The notes under the pieces were generated by a model. That model saw only the letters and a program-made list of their open reading frames with translations, was not told the origin of the DNA and searched no databases. DNA of 64,000 nt. Origin: Salvelinus alpinus. Lineage: Eukaryota > Chordata > Actinopteri > Salmoniformes > Salmonidae. Numbering within the stretch: the stretch's first letter is position 1; every line of letters begins with the position of its first letter. This document shows, piece by piece, positions 44,201-58,300 of this stretch. A program made the position numbers and the translations under genes. The stretch spans positions 65,421,575 through 65,485,574 of the forward strand of contig NC_092093.1 in NCBI RefSeq assembly GCF_045679555.1. Reading direction: 5' to 3'.

Positions 44201-47200
44201 GTGAGATACACACTCTCTCTCTCTCACTCTCTCTCTCTCTCTTTCTCTAATTTCTCTCTCATTTCTCTCTTTCTATCTCTCATTTCTCTCTCTCATTTCT
44301 CTCTCTCTCTCTCTCTGACCCTCCTCTCTGTGTTTTAGAAATACCTCCTGTTCAATAAGGTCGAGCAGCACAACGTGACCACCAGTGTCATGGACCTACA
44401 GACCACTCACCACGACCGTGGTCTAACCACAGTCATCAGCTCTGGCTCGGCCACCTTCTACCTGCCTGACTCCCTGGACCTGGTCCTGTACGGCCGTAGG
44501 AGGAGAGAAACCGCAGATGGACCACAGAGTCTCTGTGTCCTCAGCCAGCTGACCACGTTCACACACAACCTCTACTTCTGGACCAAGACACCTGTACTGG
44601 TGAGATACACACACACACTTGACATCGAGATGATGAAGATGATGATGGTGATGATGATGATGATGATGTGTGTGTGTCTTTCAGCTGAGTGGGCCAGTGA
44701 TTGACCTGACTCTGTACAACTGCAGCACAAGGAGAGAGATTCCAGTACGCTCGCTCTCCCAACCAATCAACATCGAGTTCCCCAAAACACCTAGAAATGT
44801 AAGCATTCACTTTCTGTTTGTGATGATGGACAGATTGCCTGTGTGTGCGTGTGTATGTGTGTGTGCGTGCGTGTGTGTAACCTTTCATCTCCCCCACAGG
44901 TAAGTTCTTTATCGGAGTTCACTCTCCTGCGTAGCCAGGTGAACTACCACGGTTTCAACATTACCCAGCAGGCCTTGCAGGAGGCCATACTGGTCAGTGT
45001 GGAATTCACGCGGCCCCCCAACAAGACCTTTCCCATCATGCTCCTCTTCAGGTGTGTACAAGCCTTTGAGTACAGCTTCAAACCTTCAGTTTTAGAATAG
45101 ACAATTTCCTCAATTCCCATATTATGTCAGTTAATTGTGTGTGTTCTCAGGATGTTTGAGAGGCCGACCCCCAGCTTGTATCACATCCATAGCATCTATC
45201 ACTGGGACAGAAACACCACTTACATCACCCTGCCTCCATCATACCTCACTGGTTAGTCTCATATCTCTCTTTCACTCTCCCCCACTTTTTCTCTATCTCT
45301 GTCTATTTCTCTCTCTCTCACCCCCCCAAACCCTCTGTTTCCCTCGCTCCCTTGTCTCATTTGCCATATCACATCATCTGTCTTTTGTTGTTTATAATTG
45401 AAATGATATTCCCTTTTGTTTAGTCACTGTGATTGCATGCTAATGCTAACGCTAATGCTCCCTGTAACATGAGGATGATAAAGTGTTTCATACGTTCTGT
45501 CCAGCTGCAGGGACAGGCTACCTGGCTCTACTCAATGCTGACTACAAAAAGACCCCCAGACACAAGTAAGTAACAACATCATCATCATATTATTATTATT
45601 TTATGGAGTCGTGCATGGCCAAGCAGTCGTGGGTGAACAGGGAGTACAGGAGAGGGCTGAGCACACACCCTTGTGGGGCCCCAGTGTTGAGGGTCAGCGA
45701 AGTGGAGATGTTGTTTCCTACCTTCATCACCTGGGGGCGGCCCGTCAGAAAGTCCAGGACCCAGACCCAGGGCCTCCAGCTTGATGATGAGCTTGGAGGG
45801 TACTATGAGGTTGAATGCTGAGCTGAATGTTGAGCCGTAGTCAATGAATAGTATTCTTACATACAGTGGGGAGAACAAGTATTTGATACACTGCCGATGT
45901 TGCAGGTTTTCCTACTTACAAAGCATGTAGAGGTCTGTAATTTTTTATCATAGGTACACTTCAACTGTGAGAGACGGAATCTAAAACAAATCCAGAAAAT
46001 CACATTGTATGATTTTTAAGTAATTAATTTGCATTTTATTGCATGACATAAGTATTTGATACATCAGAAAAGCAGAACTTAATATTTGGTCCAGAAACCT
46101 TTGTTTGCAATTACAGAGATCATACATTTCCTGTAGTTCTTGACCAGGTTTGCACACACTGCAGCAGGGATTTTGGCCCACTCCTCCATACAGACCTTCT
46201 CCAGATCCTTCAGGTTTCGGGGCTGTCGCTGGGCAATACGGACTTTCAGCTCCCTCCAAAGATTTTCTATTGGGTTCAGGTCTGGAGACTGGCTAGGCCA
46301 CTCCAGGACCTTGAGATGCTTCTTACGGAGCCACTCCTTAGTTGCCCTGGCTGTGTGTTTCGGGTCGTTGTCATGCTGGAAGACCCAGCCATGACCCATC
46401 TTCAATGCTCTTATTGAGGGAAGGAGGTTGTTGGCCAAGATCTCGCGATACATGGCCCCATCCTCCCCTCAATACGGTGCAGTCGTCCTGTCCCCTTTGC
46501 AGAAAACCATCCCCAAAGAATGATGTTTCCACCTCCATGCTTCACGGTTGGGATGGTGTTCTTGGGGTTGTACTCATCCTTCTTCTTCCTCCAAACACGG
46601 CGAGTGGAGTTTAGACCAAAAAGCTCTATTTTTGTCTCATCAGACCACATGACCTTCTCCCATTCCTCCTCTGGATCATCCAGATGATCATTGGCAAACT
46701 TCAGACAGGCCTGGACATGCGCTGGCTTGAGAAGGGGGACCTTGCGTGCGCTGCAGGATTTTAATCCATGACGGCGTAGTGTGTTACTAATGGTTTTCTT
46801 TGAGACTGTGGTCCTAGCTCTCTTCAGGTCATTGACCAGGTCCTGCCGTGTAGTCCTGGGCTGATCCCTCACCTTCCTCATGATCATTGATGCCCCACGA
46901 GGTGAGATCTTGCATGGAGCCCCAGACCGAGGGTGATTGACCGTCATCTTGAACTTCTTCCATTTTCTAATAATTGCGCCAACAGTTGTTGCCTTCTCAC
47001 CAAGCTGCTTGCCTATTGTCCTGTAGCCCATCCCAGCCTTGTGCAGGTCTACAATTTTATCCCTGATGTCCTTACACAGCTCTCTGGTCTTGGCCATTGT
47101 GGAGAGGTTGGAGTCTGTTTGATTGAGTGTGTGGACAGGTGTCTTTTATACAGGTAACGAGTTCAAACAGGTGCAGTTAATACAGGTAATGAGTGGAGAA

Positions 47201-47632
47201 CAGGAGGGCTTCTTAAAGAAAAACTAACAGGTCTGTGAGAACCGGAATTCTTACTGGTTGGTAGGTGATCAAATACTTATGTCATGCAATAAAATGCAAA
47301 TGAATTACTTAAAAATCATACAATGTGATTTTCTGGATTTTCTCTCACAGTTGAAGTGTACCTATGATAAAAATTACAGACCTCTACATGCTTTGTAAGT
47401 AGGAAAACCTGCAAAATCGGCAGTGTATCAAATACTTGTTCTCCCCACTGTATGTAGGTACATGAGCAGACAAGTGAACTACACATTGAGACTGGAGACC
47501 AGCCAGTGTCTGTCCTGGGACCACCAGGAGGGCTGGACACACACCAGCTGCACACCTCAACAAGGACTGACCTCACACACCAGGGTCAACTGCAGGTAAC
47601 ACTCAGTCACACACACTCGCACACTCGCACAC

Positions 47633-47663
<31 letters not shown>

Positions 47664-50600
47664 TATGTTATGTTCTTCTATCCTAGTGGGGACCTCAAAT
47701 TAATTTCCATTCAAAATCCTATTTTCCCTAACCCCAAGCCTAATCCTTAACATTACCATAAACCTAACCTTAACCCGTAACCCGAATCCAAACCCTAAAC
47801 CTAACTCCTAACCCTATTCATAACCCCTAACCCCTTACCCTAACACTAATTGTAACCCTAACACTAAACCTAACCCCTAACCATAAAATAGCCTTTGTCC
47901 TCATAGGGATGTGGGAAATGTATCCACAGGGATAGAAGAACCAACACACACACACGTTTTGTTCTTCTATTCTCGTGGGGACCCTAAATTAATTTGCATT
48001 CAAAATCCTATTTTCCCTAAACCTAACTCTCACCCTAACCCTAGCCCTCACCCTCACCCTCACCCTAATCATAACCCACAATGGAATATTCCTTGTTTTA
48101 CTGTCCTTGTGGGGACTTTTGGGGATTTTAGGTCCCCACCAGGAAAGAAGAACCAACCTCCCCCCCCCCCCCCACACACACACACACACACACATTCTGT
48201 ATACACGGACGCAAACACGTGTGTGTGTTCCAGCTGTAGGCACTTGAGCCCATTGACCGTGGTCCAGCAGCAGATCCAGAGCAGCCATGATGACTCAGCA
48301 GACCTGGCCCAGTTCATCAGGTCAGTCAGACCACAGGATGGCGGATTTGTCATTTCAATGTTCATAAAGAGGGAAGTATGAGTGTTCAACTTAATTATGG
48401 TATTTTGCCATAATATGTCTCTCTCTTTTCCCCTCATCAACCCCTCCCCCTTTCACTCTCTCTCTATTTCTCCCCTCCCTTCCCATCTCTCTTCCCTCAG
48501 TCTCCCCAGTGATGTGACGGTGGTGTGTGTGTGTGTGGTGTGTGTGTGTCTGTATGCTTTGGGCATGGTGGTGTGTAAGAGAGCTGACCTCATCTCAGAG
48601 AGGAACCAGGGAGTCTACTACCTATCTGATAACGCTCCTTCAGACACACACCTCTACTCTGTTACTATACACACCGGCCTCCGCTCCTCACCCAGCATGA
48701 CCGCCAAGGTATAGTACGCTTTCCCCCCATTTTCCAGAACTCTCCCTTCTTCCTCTCTCCCTCTCCCCATACTCTCTCCTTCCTTCCCTCTCTCCCTCCC
48801 TCTCCCCTGTCCCATTATCTTCTATGTCCTTCTATCGTTGTCCTCCCCTATCCTTCTCTCACCCCATTGGACATTTTTGTAGGGGTTAATACATTTTTCG
48901 TAAGGGAAAATTAAGTCTGAAATTTCAAAGTGGAAATGACAAACTTCAGATGCCTTTTACACCTCAAATGCACTACAAGTTCAACATTTCCTGTACTCAT
49001 TATACCCCTCGTCCTAGTCATTATTATACATCATTCTCTTGTGGTAAAAGTTGTGGTAAAAGTAAACAGCCATCTATTGGTCATTGTGGAGCTCGATGGC
49101 AGTGAATGTGATGTAGTAGACTCCTCTCACTGGTGCTGTGAAGATACCTGCATCAGAGGAGAAGCAGGGAGACATCAGCAAGGCACTGTTAGTAATACTA
49201 CCCTGTTGCTGGATTCAGTTTGTATAATTGAGCCTGTCTGGAGTGCCAAACAGGTGGGGTTTACACTTTTGGGACTATCCCATGGGTTCCATTGTACAAA
49301 GCAAGCTCAATCAAGTGCAGCTAATGTATGCAGCTAACACAGGTCTGGTGGTCAGTACCTGTAGTTGGGTTGTTGGCCTTGCTGATCTTGGTGAAGACTT
49401 TACTTGGCGGCCAGTAGGAGGCACTCTTTCCTCTGGTCAAAATTGGGGACATTGCCCTGTATAGGGTGCCGTCTTTCGGATGGGACGTTAAACGGATGTC
49501 CTGACTCTCTGTGATCACTAAAGATCCCATGGCACACTAAGAGTAGGGGGGTTAATCCCGGTGTCCTGGCTAAATTCCACATCTGGCCCTCATACCATCA
49601 TGGCCACCTAATCATCCCCAGCTTCCAATTGGCTCATTCATCCCCCCTCCTCTCCCCTGTAACTATTCCCCAGGTCATTGCTGTAAATGAGAATGTGTTC
49701 TCAGTCAACTTACCTGGTAAAATAAGGGTAAAAAACCCTGAAAAAAAACCTCTAGACCAGTGGGCTGTCAGTATTGAAGGGTCCTACACCATTTGAATCT
49801 GTCAAACCAGCAGAGAAGGCCACCTTTGGTCTGTCTGTGAACACAGGAGAGTCAACGCACTCATCATTTTCTATCAAGTACATTTGTTTTGTTTGTAGAG
49901 TTGTTGCTGGTACTTCTGTTGGATGAACCAAATACATCTTCATATTCATACATAGTGGTGCTTTACCTGTATTGTCTTTCTCCAGCTCCTCCACCTTGTT
50001 CTTCTGGAGCTGCAGTTCAGTAGTGGTGATGCTCAGCTCCTCTCTAAGAGCCGTCACCTCCTTCTCACTGGCTGTCACTCTGGCCCTCATGGCTGACAGT
50101 TCAGCTGCTAGAGTTGGAATTAAGGGAATTAATGGAACAAGTAAATTATTTCACATCATAATGAACAACATTAGCTTTTACATGTCTGCTCCTACCTGCA
50201 TTCTTACGTTCCATGCTGTTCAGCTCCATGCTCTGTTCCACCACCAGCTCCGGCACGTTTCCCCAAAACGTTCTTCAACGTTCTTGAACAGACTTTGAGG
50301 TAGTCTACATTTGCTCCGTTTGGTGGGTGTGACGGGTTATGGCTTGAAGCAATGTGACGTATTTGAAGGGCAGCGGTGCATTGTGAACCCACAACCTAAC
50401 CCCTCCCCGTGTTTCAACTGGTCGTTCTGAAAAGCACTGTTTCCGTTTAATTAAACGTTGCATTAGGTTTTTTGCACTGAACGCAGCTCTGGGGACTTTT
50501 CTTCTCCAAAATGTATGAAAATAAAATGATGGTGACACCATTCAAATATAATTTTCCCCTCCAAAAATGAGCCTAACAACATATTGGTCCATATTATCAG

Positions 50601-52067
50601 GCTGGTGTGTTATTTAGCAATAAGTATTATCACCTGTAGCCCAAACGATGCAGCATAGTGGCTATAAATAAATAGCATGGGATTGCCCATCTGTATTTTT
50701 GCTTATCTTAGCTAGATCAGTGCTTCGTTAAACGGGTGTCCTGGGACGTTAAATGGGTGTCCTGGGACGTTAAACGGGTGTCCTGGGACGTTAAACGGGT
50801 GTCCTGACTCTCTGTGATCACTAAAGATCCCATGGCACACTAACAGTAGGGGGGTTAACTCCATAAAGTCCATAGTTACATGTTTTTGTTTAGTAATAAG
50901 ACCTGTCCTTTCATCCTTATGTTTTGGTGTGTCAGTCTCTGTGTGTATGTGCCACCTGAATGTGTAATACTGTCTTTTACCCTCATATCTCATTCAGACA
51001 CAGGCACAGACAGACACACACACACTACAAATACACACACTGCAAATACACACTGCAAATACACACAAAACCTGTATTTATCAAGTTACTATTACAACAT
51101 GTTCACCTCATTACATACATTTTTCTGAGCAAACCTAGCAGAATTGTCTGATGTGTGTGTTTGTGTGTGTGTCAGGTCCATATCGTGCTGTATGGGGAGG
51201 ATGGGGCGTCACAGACCAGACAACTACATGACCCAGAATGCCTTCTGTTCAGAAGGAACTCCAGGAACACCTTTATACTGAGGTACGAAACAACATTACA
51301 GCTACAGTATCCGCCTTTACAATGCACTACTATACATCTCTGTTTTTGTTTACTATGAGAACTGTTGTGTCATCAGTCAGCCCAGCCAGGCCAGCCAGCA
51401 TGTGAAACCCTCCCTCCCTAGCAGCTGTAGCCACAGAGACAGAGACACCCCCGTACTAATACCATGTCACTGTTTGTGTGTGTCTCTCTGTAGTACTGTA
51501 GACAGTCTGGGCCCTCTGTGGGGGCTGCACCTGTGGCATGATAACACTGGCCACTCCCCCACCTGGTACCTCAGACAGGTGGAGGTGTGTGAGGTGAAGG
51601 GCAAGGGGCGGAGCTGGCTGTTCCTAGGCCAGTGCTGGTTGGCTGTTGACGAGGGTGACAGACAGGTGGAGAGGAGACTCAGGGTCTGTGATCAGGGGCC
51701 AGGATTCACCAAGGTAACACACCTGGATGCACACATGTACACACATGTACACACATGCCACACGCAAGCATACGCACACACACACACACACGCGTGTACG
51801 CACGTACACACACCACACACACACTCTCACACCAACAGGTGATTCCCATTCAAAATTCTATTTTCCCTCTACCCTAAACCTAACCCTTACTTCTAACCCT
51901 AAACCTAACAACCCCTAACCCTATTTCTAACCCTAATTCTAAACTAAGACTGAAATAGATTTTTTACAAATGAGGACCGGCAGGCAGAATGTCCTCACTT
52001 CTCTTAATTTTAGTTGGTTTACTATTCTTGTGAGGACTTCTGGTACTCACAAGTATAGTAAAACATG

Positions 52068-52163
<96 letters not shown>

Positions 52164-52787
52164 CATTGTCTAATGATGTTCTTATGTCATGTGTTGTTAT
52201 GTCATCTGCTCTTAATATGTTATTTTGTCATGTGTTGTTATGTCATCTGCTCTTAATATGTTATTTTGTCATGTGTTATGTAATCTGCTCTTAATATGTT
52301 ATTTTGTCATGTGTTGTTATGTCATGTGTTTGTGTAGCTGCTGTATCTGAAGCTGTCAGAGTACCTGTCAGACTTCCACCTGTGGTTGTCTGTGTACAGT
52401 GGTCCCTCCCCTAGTGTGTTCACTCACACACAGCGCCTCAGTGTGTGTCTGCTGCTGCTGCTGGGGTACATGTGTGTCAACACGTTACTCATATCTGGCC
52501 TCGACGACCAAGTGAGTCAATCAATCAATCAATCAATCAATCAATCTGTCATTATGGGCAACTACACTGCCCATAATGCTGTGTGTTGTTCCAGTACACC
52601 TTAGAGCTGGGCATCATCGACGTGTCTGCCGTTTCCCTAACAACGGGGTTGCTCAGCGCGCTGGCTGTGTTGCCCGTAGCGACCGCGCTGTCCTTCCTGT
52701 TCCGTCAGCGTGAGGTTAGAGTAAAGAGGTCAGAGATCAAACAGGACATGGTCAGACTGCCAGACATCTACTCTATAGAAGGTAGAA

Positions 52788-52873
<86 letters not shown>

Positions 52874-55297
52874 CAAGCACTCACTATGGCTTGCTATGGT
52901 TCTTTCTTGTGGGTGGTTGAGAACAGGTGAAAGTGAGGGAGTCAAGTGATAAATCTCTGCTCTCTCTATCTCTATCTCTCTGTCTCTCTCTTTCCACCAA
53001 GCTGATGCGCTGATCGTGAGTGACTGTGTGTTTGACTCTCTCTCCTGGAACAATCTGCAGCAGTGGGCACAGGAGGCCTGGAGGAAGAAATATGAGGTGA
53101 CACACTCTTCCTGTTCTTACACACATTTGGGAAAATATGTGTTTGGCTTCTATTAGATTTCCATTTTACCTCTTAGATATTATATTTGTTTACTTAATAT
53201 TAGGTATCATGTCCCTCTCTCTATCTCTCATGTCTCAGGGCTCAGTGCCGAATAGGAATCTGGTAACTCAAAGAGGAGATCTGGTAATACGGGGCAGTCA
53301 GGATCTGGTAAGGGATCTGCTGACCCAGGAGAGCGTCTCCTCAGATTGCAACTCCAGTGGTTTTGACAACAGCTTGCTTGGCAGGTTGCTAGGCAACAGT
53401 GTCCCAGACAACAACAGCGTTTGCAAGGAGAGGGATCGTAACCTCAACGATAGCCCCAAACTGCTAGGCAACAACCAGGTGGGCAACAGTACCAGCAGAT
53501 GCTTAGGGGGCAGGCTCAGCCCTCTACCCCGCTGGAGTCACCTCCTAGCCTGGGTACTGTGTTTGGCCCTGGGCCTCTCCTCTCTAGTGGTCACTATCGT
53601 CTTGGGGATCGGGTTAGTACATAAGACAAGGTAGCTATCATACTGTATTAAAGAGTGATACAAATGATTACAAGTGATACACATGGTACAAGTTATTTAC
53701 CAGGGCGTTATTGTTTTTGTGTGCATGCGTGTGGATGCGTGTGTATGTGTGTGTGCGTATGTTAGGTTCAGCAGCAGTAAGACTTTACTGTGGATCCATT
53801 CCGTCTTCTTCTCCCTGCTTTCCTGTGTCTTCCTCATCCAGCCAGCCATGGTAAACCAAACCCCAACGAACAAAACACAAACCCAACCTAGCATGAACCC
53901 CAACTTAACCCAAACCCAGCCAAACACAAATATAAAGCTAACCTTTGCAAACCAAAAGTGGTTGCCGTCAATAATTTACTCAGAAAAACATTGATGGAAT
54001 TGGTCTGTTTGATTTTCTTTTCTAGATCCTTGCCGTGGCTGTGGTGGTCTCCTTCTGGCGCAGGAAGCGTCCGGACTTCTCCAGTTTCTCAGGAGTTCCT
54101 GGGTTTCCTGGGTTTCAGGCAGAAACTCTGAAACTGTGGACCCAAGATGGCTCCTGTGTCCCAGAGCTCTTCCTGCTCAGCCCTCCTCATCCGCCCCAGG
54201 AGAGATACTCACACTTTGACAGGGTAACAACATCATCCTTCTCTAACAGACAATCAACTGCTCTGGATTTTACTCTATATTATTTAAGAATATATTAAGA
54301 AAAGTCTTTGCTGTGTTATTGACAGGTGCTTGCGGCCCGTCAGAGGGCTCGGTATCTGCGTCTGGTACGCCCACCCACTTCTGGGGAGCTGAGGAGGACA
54401 GGGGGGAGGAAGAGGAGAGAAACACTCATCCGCAAAACACTCAGGTGTGTGTATGTGTGTGTGTGTGTGTATGTGTGTGTGTTTCTGACCCAGTCTGTTC
54501 CCTCCATAGGGAGATGGCAGTGTGTTTCTGACCCAGTCTGTTCCCTCCATAGGGAGATGGCAGTGTGTTTCTGACCCAGTCTGTTCCCTCCATAGGGAGA
54601 TGGCAGTGTGTTTCTGACCCAGTCTGTTCCCTCCATAGGGAGATGGCAGTGTGTTTCTGACCCAGTCTGTTCCCTCCATAGGGAGATGGCAGTGTGTTTC
54701 TGACCCAGTCTGTTCCCTCCATAGGGAGATGGCAGTGTGTTTCTGACCCAGTCTGTTCCCTCCATAGGGAGATGGCAGTGTGTTTCTGACCCAGTCTGTT
54801 CCCTCCATAGGGAGATGGCAGTGTGTTTCTGACCCAGTCTGTTCCCTCCATAGGGAGATGGCAGTGTGTTTCTGACCCAGTCTGTTCCCTCCATAGGGAG
54901 ATGGCAGTGTGTTTCTGACCCAGTCTGTTCCCTCCATAGGGAGATGGCAGTGTGTGTCTCCATGCTGTTCCTCCTACTGTGTGTAACCTATGGCAGCTCC
55001 TTTAGAGACCAGTATCACCTCAACCATGCTGTCCGAACACAGTTCACCAGGTAGGAGTGGAACAGGAATATTATCCCTTGTATCCGCAGTTTGTTGCTTG
55101 TTGTTAGCATATTCATATGTATACATTTTCACGATCAATATGAAACAATTTTTTTCAACAAAATTTAGGAGCCCACATAACCCCTTCCTGTCCATCCAAA
55201 CGCATGAGGAGTGGTGGAACTGGACCTTAACCAGTGTACTGGATGGTCTGGACTGGGACACCTGGTATAACAACATATCAGCAACTGGGAAGGTGTG

Positions 55298-55328
<31 letters not shown>

Positions 55329-58300
55329 CTGCCTGCCTGCCTGCGTGTGTCTGTGTGAGAGTGTGTGTCTGTGTGCGTTTGCCTGTGTAAGTCATCGCAT
55401 GTGTTTTACACCCTCTTTATCTCCCCTCATGACAGGCAGGTGCTGTCCAGGGAACATGTATTCTGATAGGAGAGCCCATCTTGAGGAAGATTGATGTTTC
55501 CAACGCATCCCAATGCCAGGTAAACCAGGGGGAATGGACACATCCCATTTAACTGACCGGAAAAACACTGGGGACTGTTAAATGTTGACGTTTAAATGGC
55601 TAGGAATTACTCTGTTTTTTTAACCCTCTGTAAAACTGCAGGTTCACTTGTCCACCAGCAGGGGGTAGTGTAGTCAACATGGAGTGTATTTGAGGAATTC
55701 AAATCAAAGGAAATTACATTTTCACATTTGCCAAATACAACTGGTGTAGACTTTACAGCGAAATGCGTATATGAGCCCATTCCCAACAATGCATAGTTAA
55801 AAAGTAAGAACTTTTTCAAAAAATACAAAAGGAAATAGTAGCACAATAAAATAACAATAACGAGACTATATACAAGGAGTACTGGTACCGAGTCAATTAG
55901 CAGGGGTTAGAGGTAGTTGAGGTAATATATACATGTAGGTAGAGGTAGAACGTGACTAAGCAATCAGGATATACAATAAACATAGTAGCAGCAGTGTATG
56001 CAAAGAGTGTGAAAGTGTGTCTATGTGTGAGTGTGTGTTTTGTGTGTGTGAGCGTATGTAGTCGTAGTCTATGTATGTGTGTGTGTTGGAGTGTCAGTGT
56101 AGTATGTGTGAGTCTGTGGGTAGAGTCCACTGAGTGTGCATAGAGCCAGTGCAAATAAAAAGTTGGTCAATATAAATAGTCACTACAGTCTGTAGTGCCA
56201 TGCATTCAGATGCCAAGCAGTTTCCATACAAGCGGTGTTGTAGCCAGTCAAGATGCTCTCAATGGTGCAGCTGTAGAACTTTTTGAGGATTTGAGGGCCC
56301 ATGTCAAATCTTTTCAGCCTCCTGAGGGGGAAGAGGCGTTGTCATGCCCTCTTCACAACTGCGTTGGTGTGTTCGGACCATGATAGGTCCTAAGTGATGT
56401 GGACACAGAGGAATCTCTCGACCCGCTCCACTATAGCCCCTTCGATGTGGATGAGGGCGCGATCGGCCCTCTGTTTCCTTTAGTCCTCAATCAGCTCCTT
56501 TGTCTTGTTGACACTGAGGGAGAGGTTGTTGTCCAGGCAGTCTCTGACCTCCTTCATATAGTCTGTCTCATCGTTGTCGGTGATCAGGCCTACCACCGTT
56601 GTGTCGTCGGCAAACTTAATGATGTTGGAGTCTTGTGCGGCCATGCAGTCGTGGGTGAACAGGGAGTACATGACTAAATCTGCAGCCCTGAGGGGCCCCC
56701 GTGTTGAGGGTCAGCATGGCGGATGTGTTGTTGCCTACCCTCACCACCTGGGGCCCGTCAGGAAGTCCAGGATCCAGTTGCAGAGGGAGGCGTTCAGTCC
56801 CAGGGTCCTTAGCTTAGTGATGAGCTTGGAGGACACTATGGTGTTGAACGCTGAGCTGTAGTCAATGAACAGCATTCTCACGTAGGTGTTCCTCTTGTCC
56901 AGGTGGCAAAGGGCAGTTTGGAGTGCAGTATAGATTGCGTCATCTGTGGATCTGTTGGGGTGGTATGTGAATTGGAGTAGGTCCAGGGTTTCTGGGATGA
57001 TGGTGTTGATGTGAGCCATGACTAGTCTTTCAAAGCATTTCATGGCTACAGATGTGAGTGCTATGGGGCGATAGTCATTTAGCAGCTAGGTGACCCATGA
57101 TACAAGTCAGTATTCGACGACCATCCATGTCTGAGGACGTCGGGAGATGACATGGTAACTGGCCACTAGGGGCAGCGGTGAGCACTCTTACCTTCAAGTA
57201 GGTTTCGGTTTTGCCAAAGGTTGCATGTTCGAATACAGCGATAGAAAGTTGTTTTTGGCCTATCCCAAACCTTAACCCTTACCTTCACCATTCAGAGTTA
57301 ATACCTAACCTTAATATTTTGGAGTTAATGCCTAAACTTAACTTTAAACACTTCGATATTTTACGTTTGGAACAACTTCGAAATTTGGCATTTCAGAAAC
57401 GTGGATGAATGTCAAATTCTGATGTGAGACTGTGAGAGCTTGTTGCATTTAGACAGGTTAACTTGGCGTTCTTGGGCACAGGGACTATGATGGTCTGCTT
57501 GAAACATGTAGGTTTTACATACACAGTATTGCAGTACAGCTCAGATTTTACTGTCTGTGCAAACTATCACAATGTCTATGTATTCCACATTTAATTTTGC
57601 TGTGAGTGGTCTACTTTCTTTAGAAACTAGAAAATGAAGTTATTGTCTGTGTGTTTGATAGCTAAATGTATCCTGCTGGGTGAACCCATAACTAACCTCT
57701 GACCTCCCCTCAGGTGCCTCCTGTAATGGCGACCTTGTTCCCAGAATGCCTCACGGCATATCCCCCACGTGAAAGCGTCTCTGGGATGGCGTTACCCATG
57801 GAGGTCAGACTTCGTCTCTGCGGTCAACTCCAGTGTTACACAGGAACTGGGACCACAGTACGACTGGGTCTAACACGGTCAGAACACAACACAACCACTC
57901 AGCACCATTATCTCAAAGAAACTACCATGTACATGAGTAAACAGACTTGAACTTTTTTCACATCATGTATGTATCACCAGGCTGTATCATAACCGGCCGT
58001 GATTGGGAGTCCAATAGGACGGCACACAATTGGCCCAGCGTCGTCCGGGTTTGGCCGTTGTAGGCCGTCATTGTAAATAAGAATTTGTTCTTAACTGACT
58101 TGCCTAGTTAAATAAAGGATTTTTTTTTTTTAAATGTCTGTTCCCCTATTCTACAACACACACCTGAGCTTAGTCTATGATAACATAAGCCATGTTGCTG
58201 ATGTCATCCTGTCCTCTCTGCTCTAATTAACGCCCAGGTCAGAGTTTGTGTCCAGGCTAGAATCCCTGAGGTCCGCTGGCTGGCTGGACAGACTAACGGT

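Noticed and set aside
47690-48070. True interstitial telomere
   Set aside because: The CCCTAA units are irregular and bounded by inverted repeats shared with another locus in the window, so a dispersed repeat explains them better.
54284-54963. Three long minus-strand open frames with repeated [20 protein letters not shown]-type units
   Set aside because: They are periodic shadows of the 43-bp array; the real content is the + strand exon 50 acceptor repeated.
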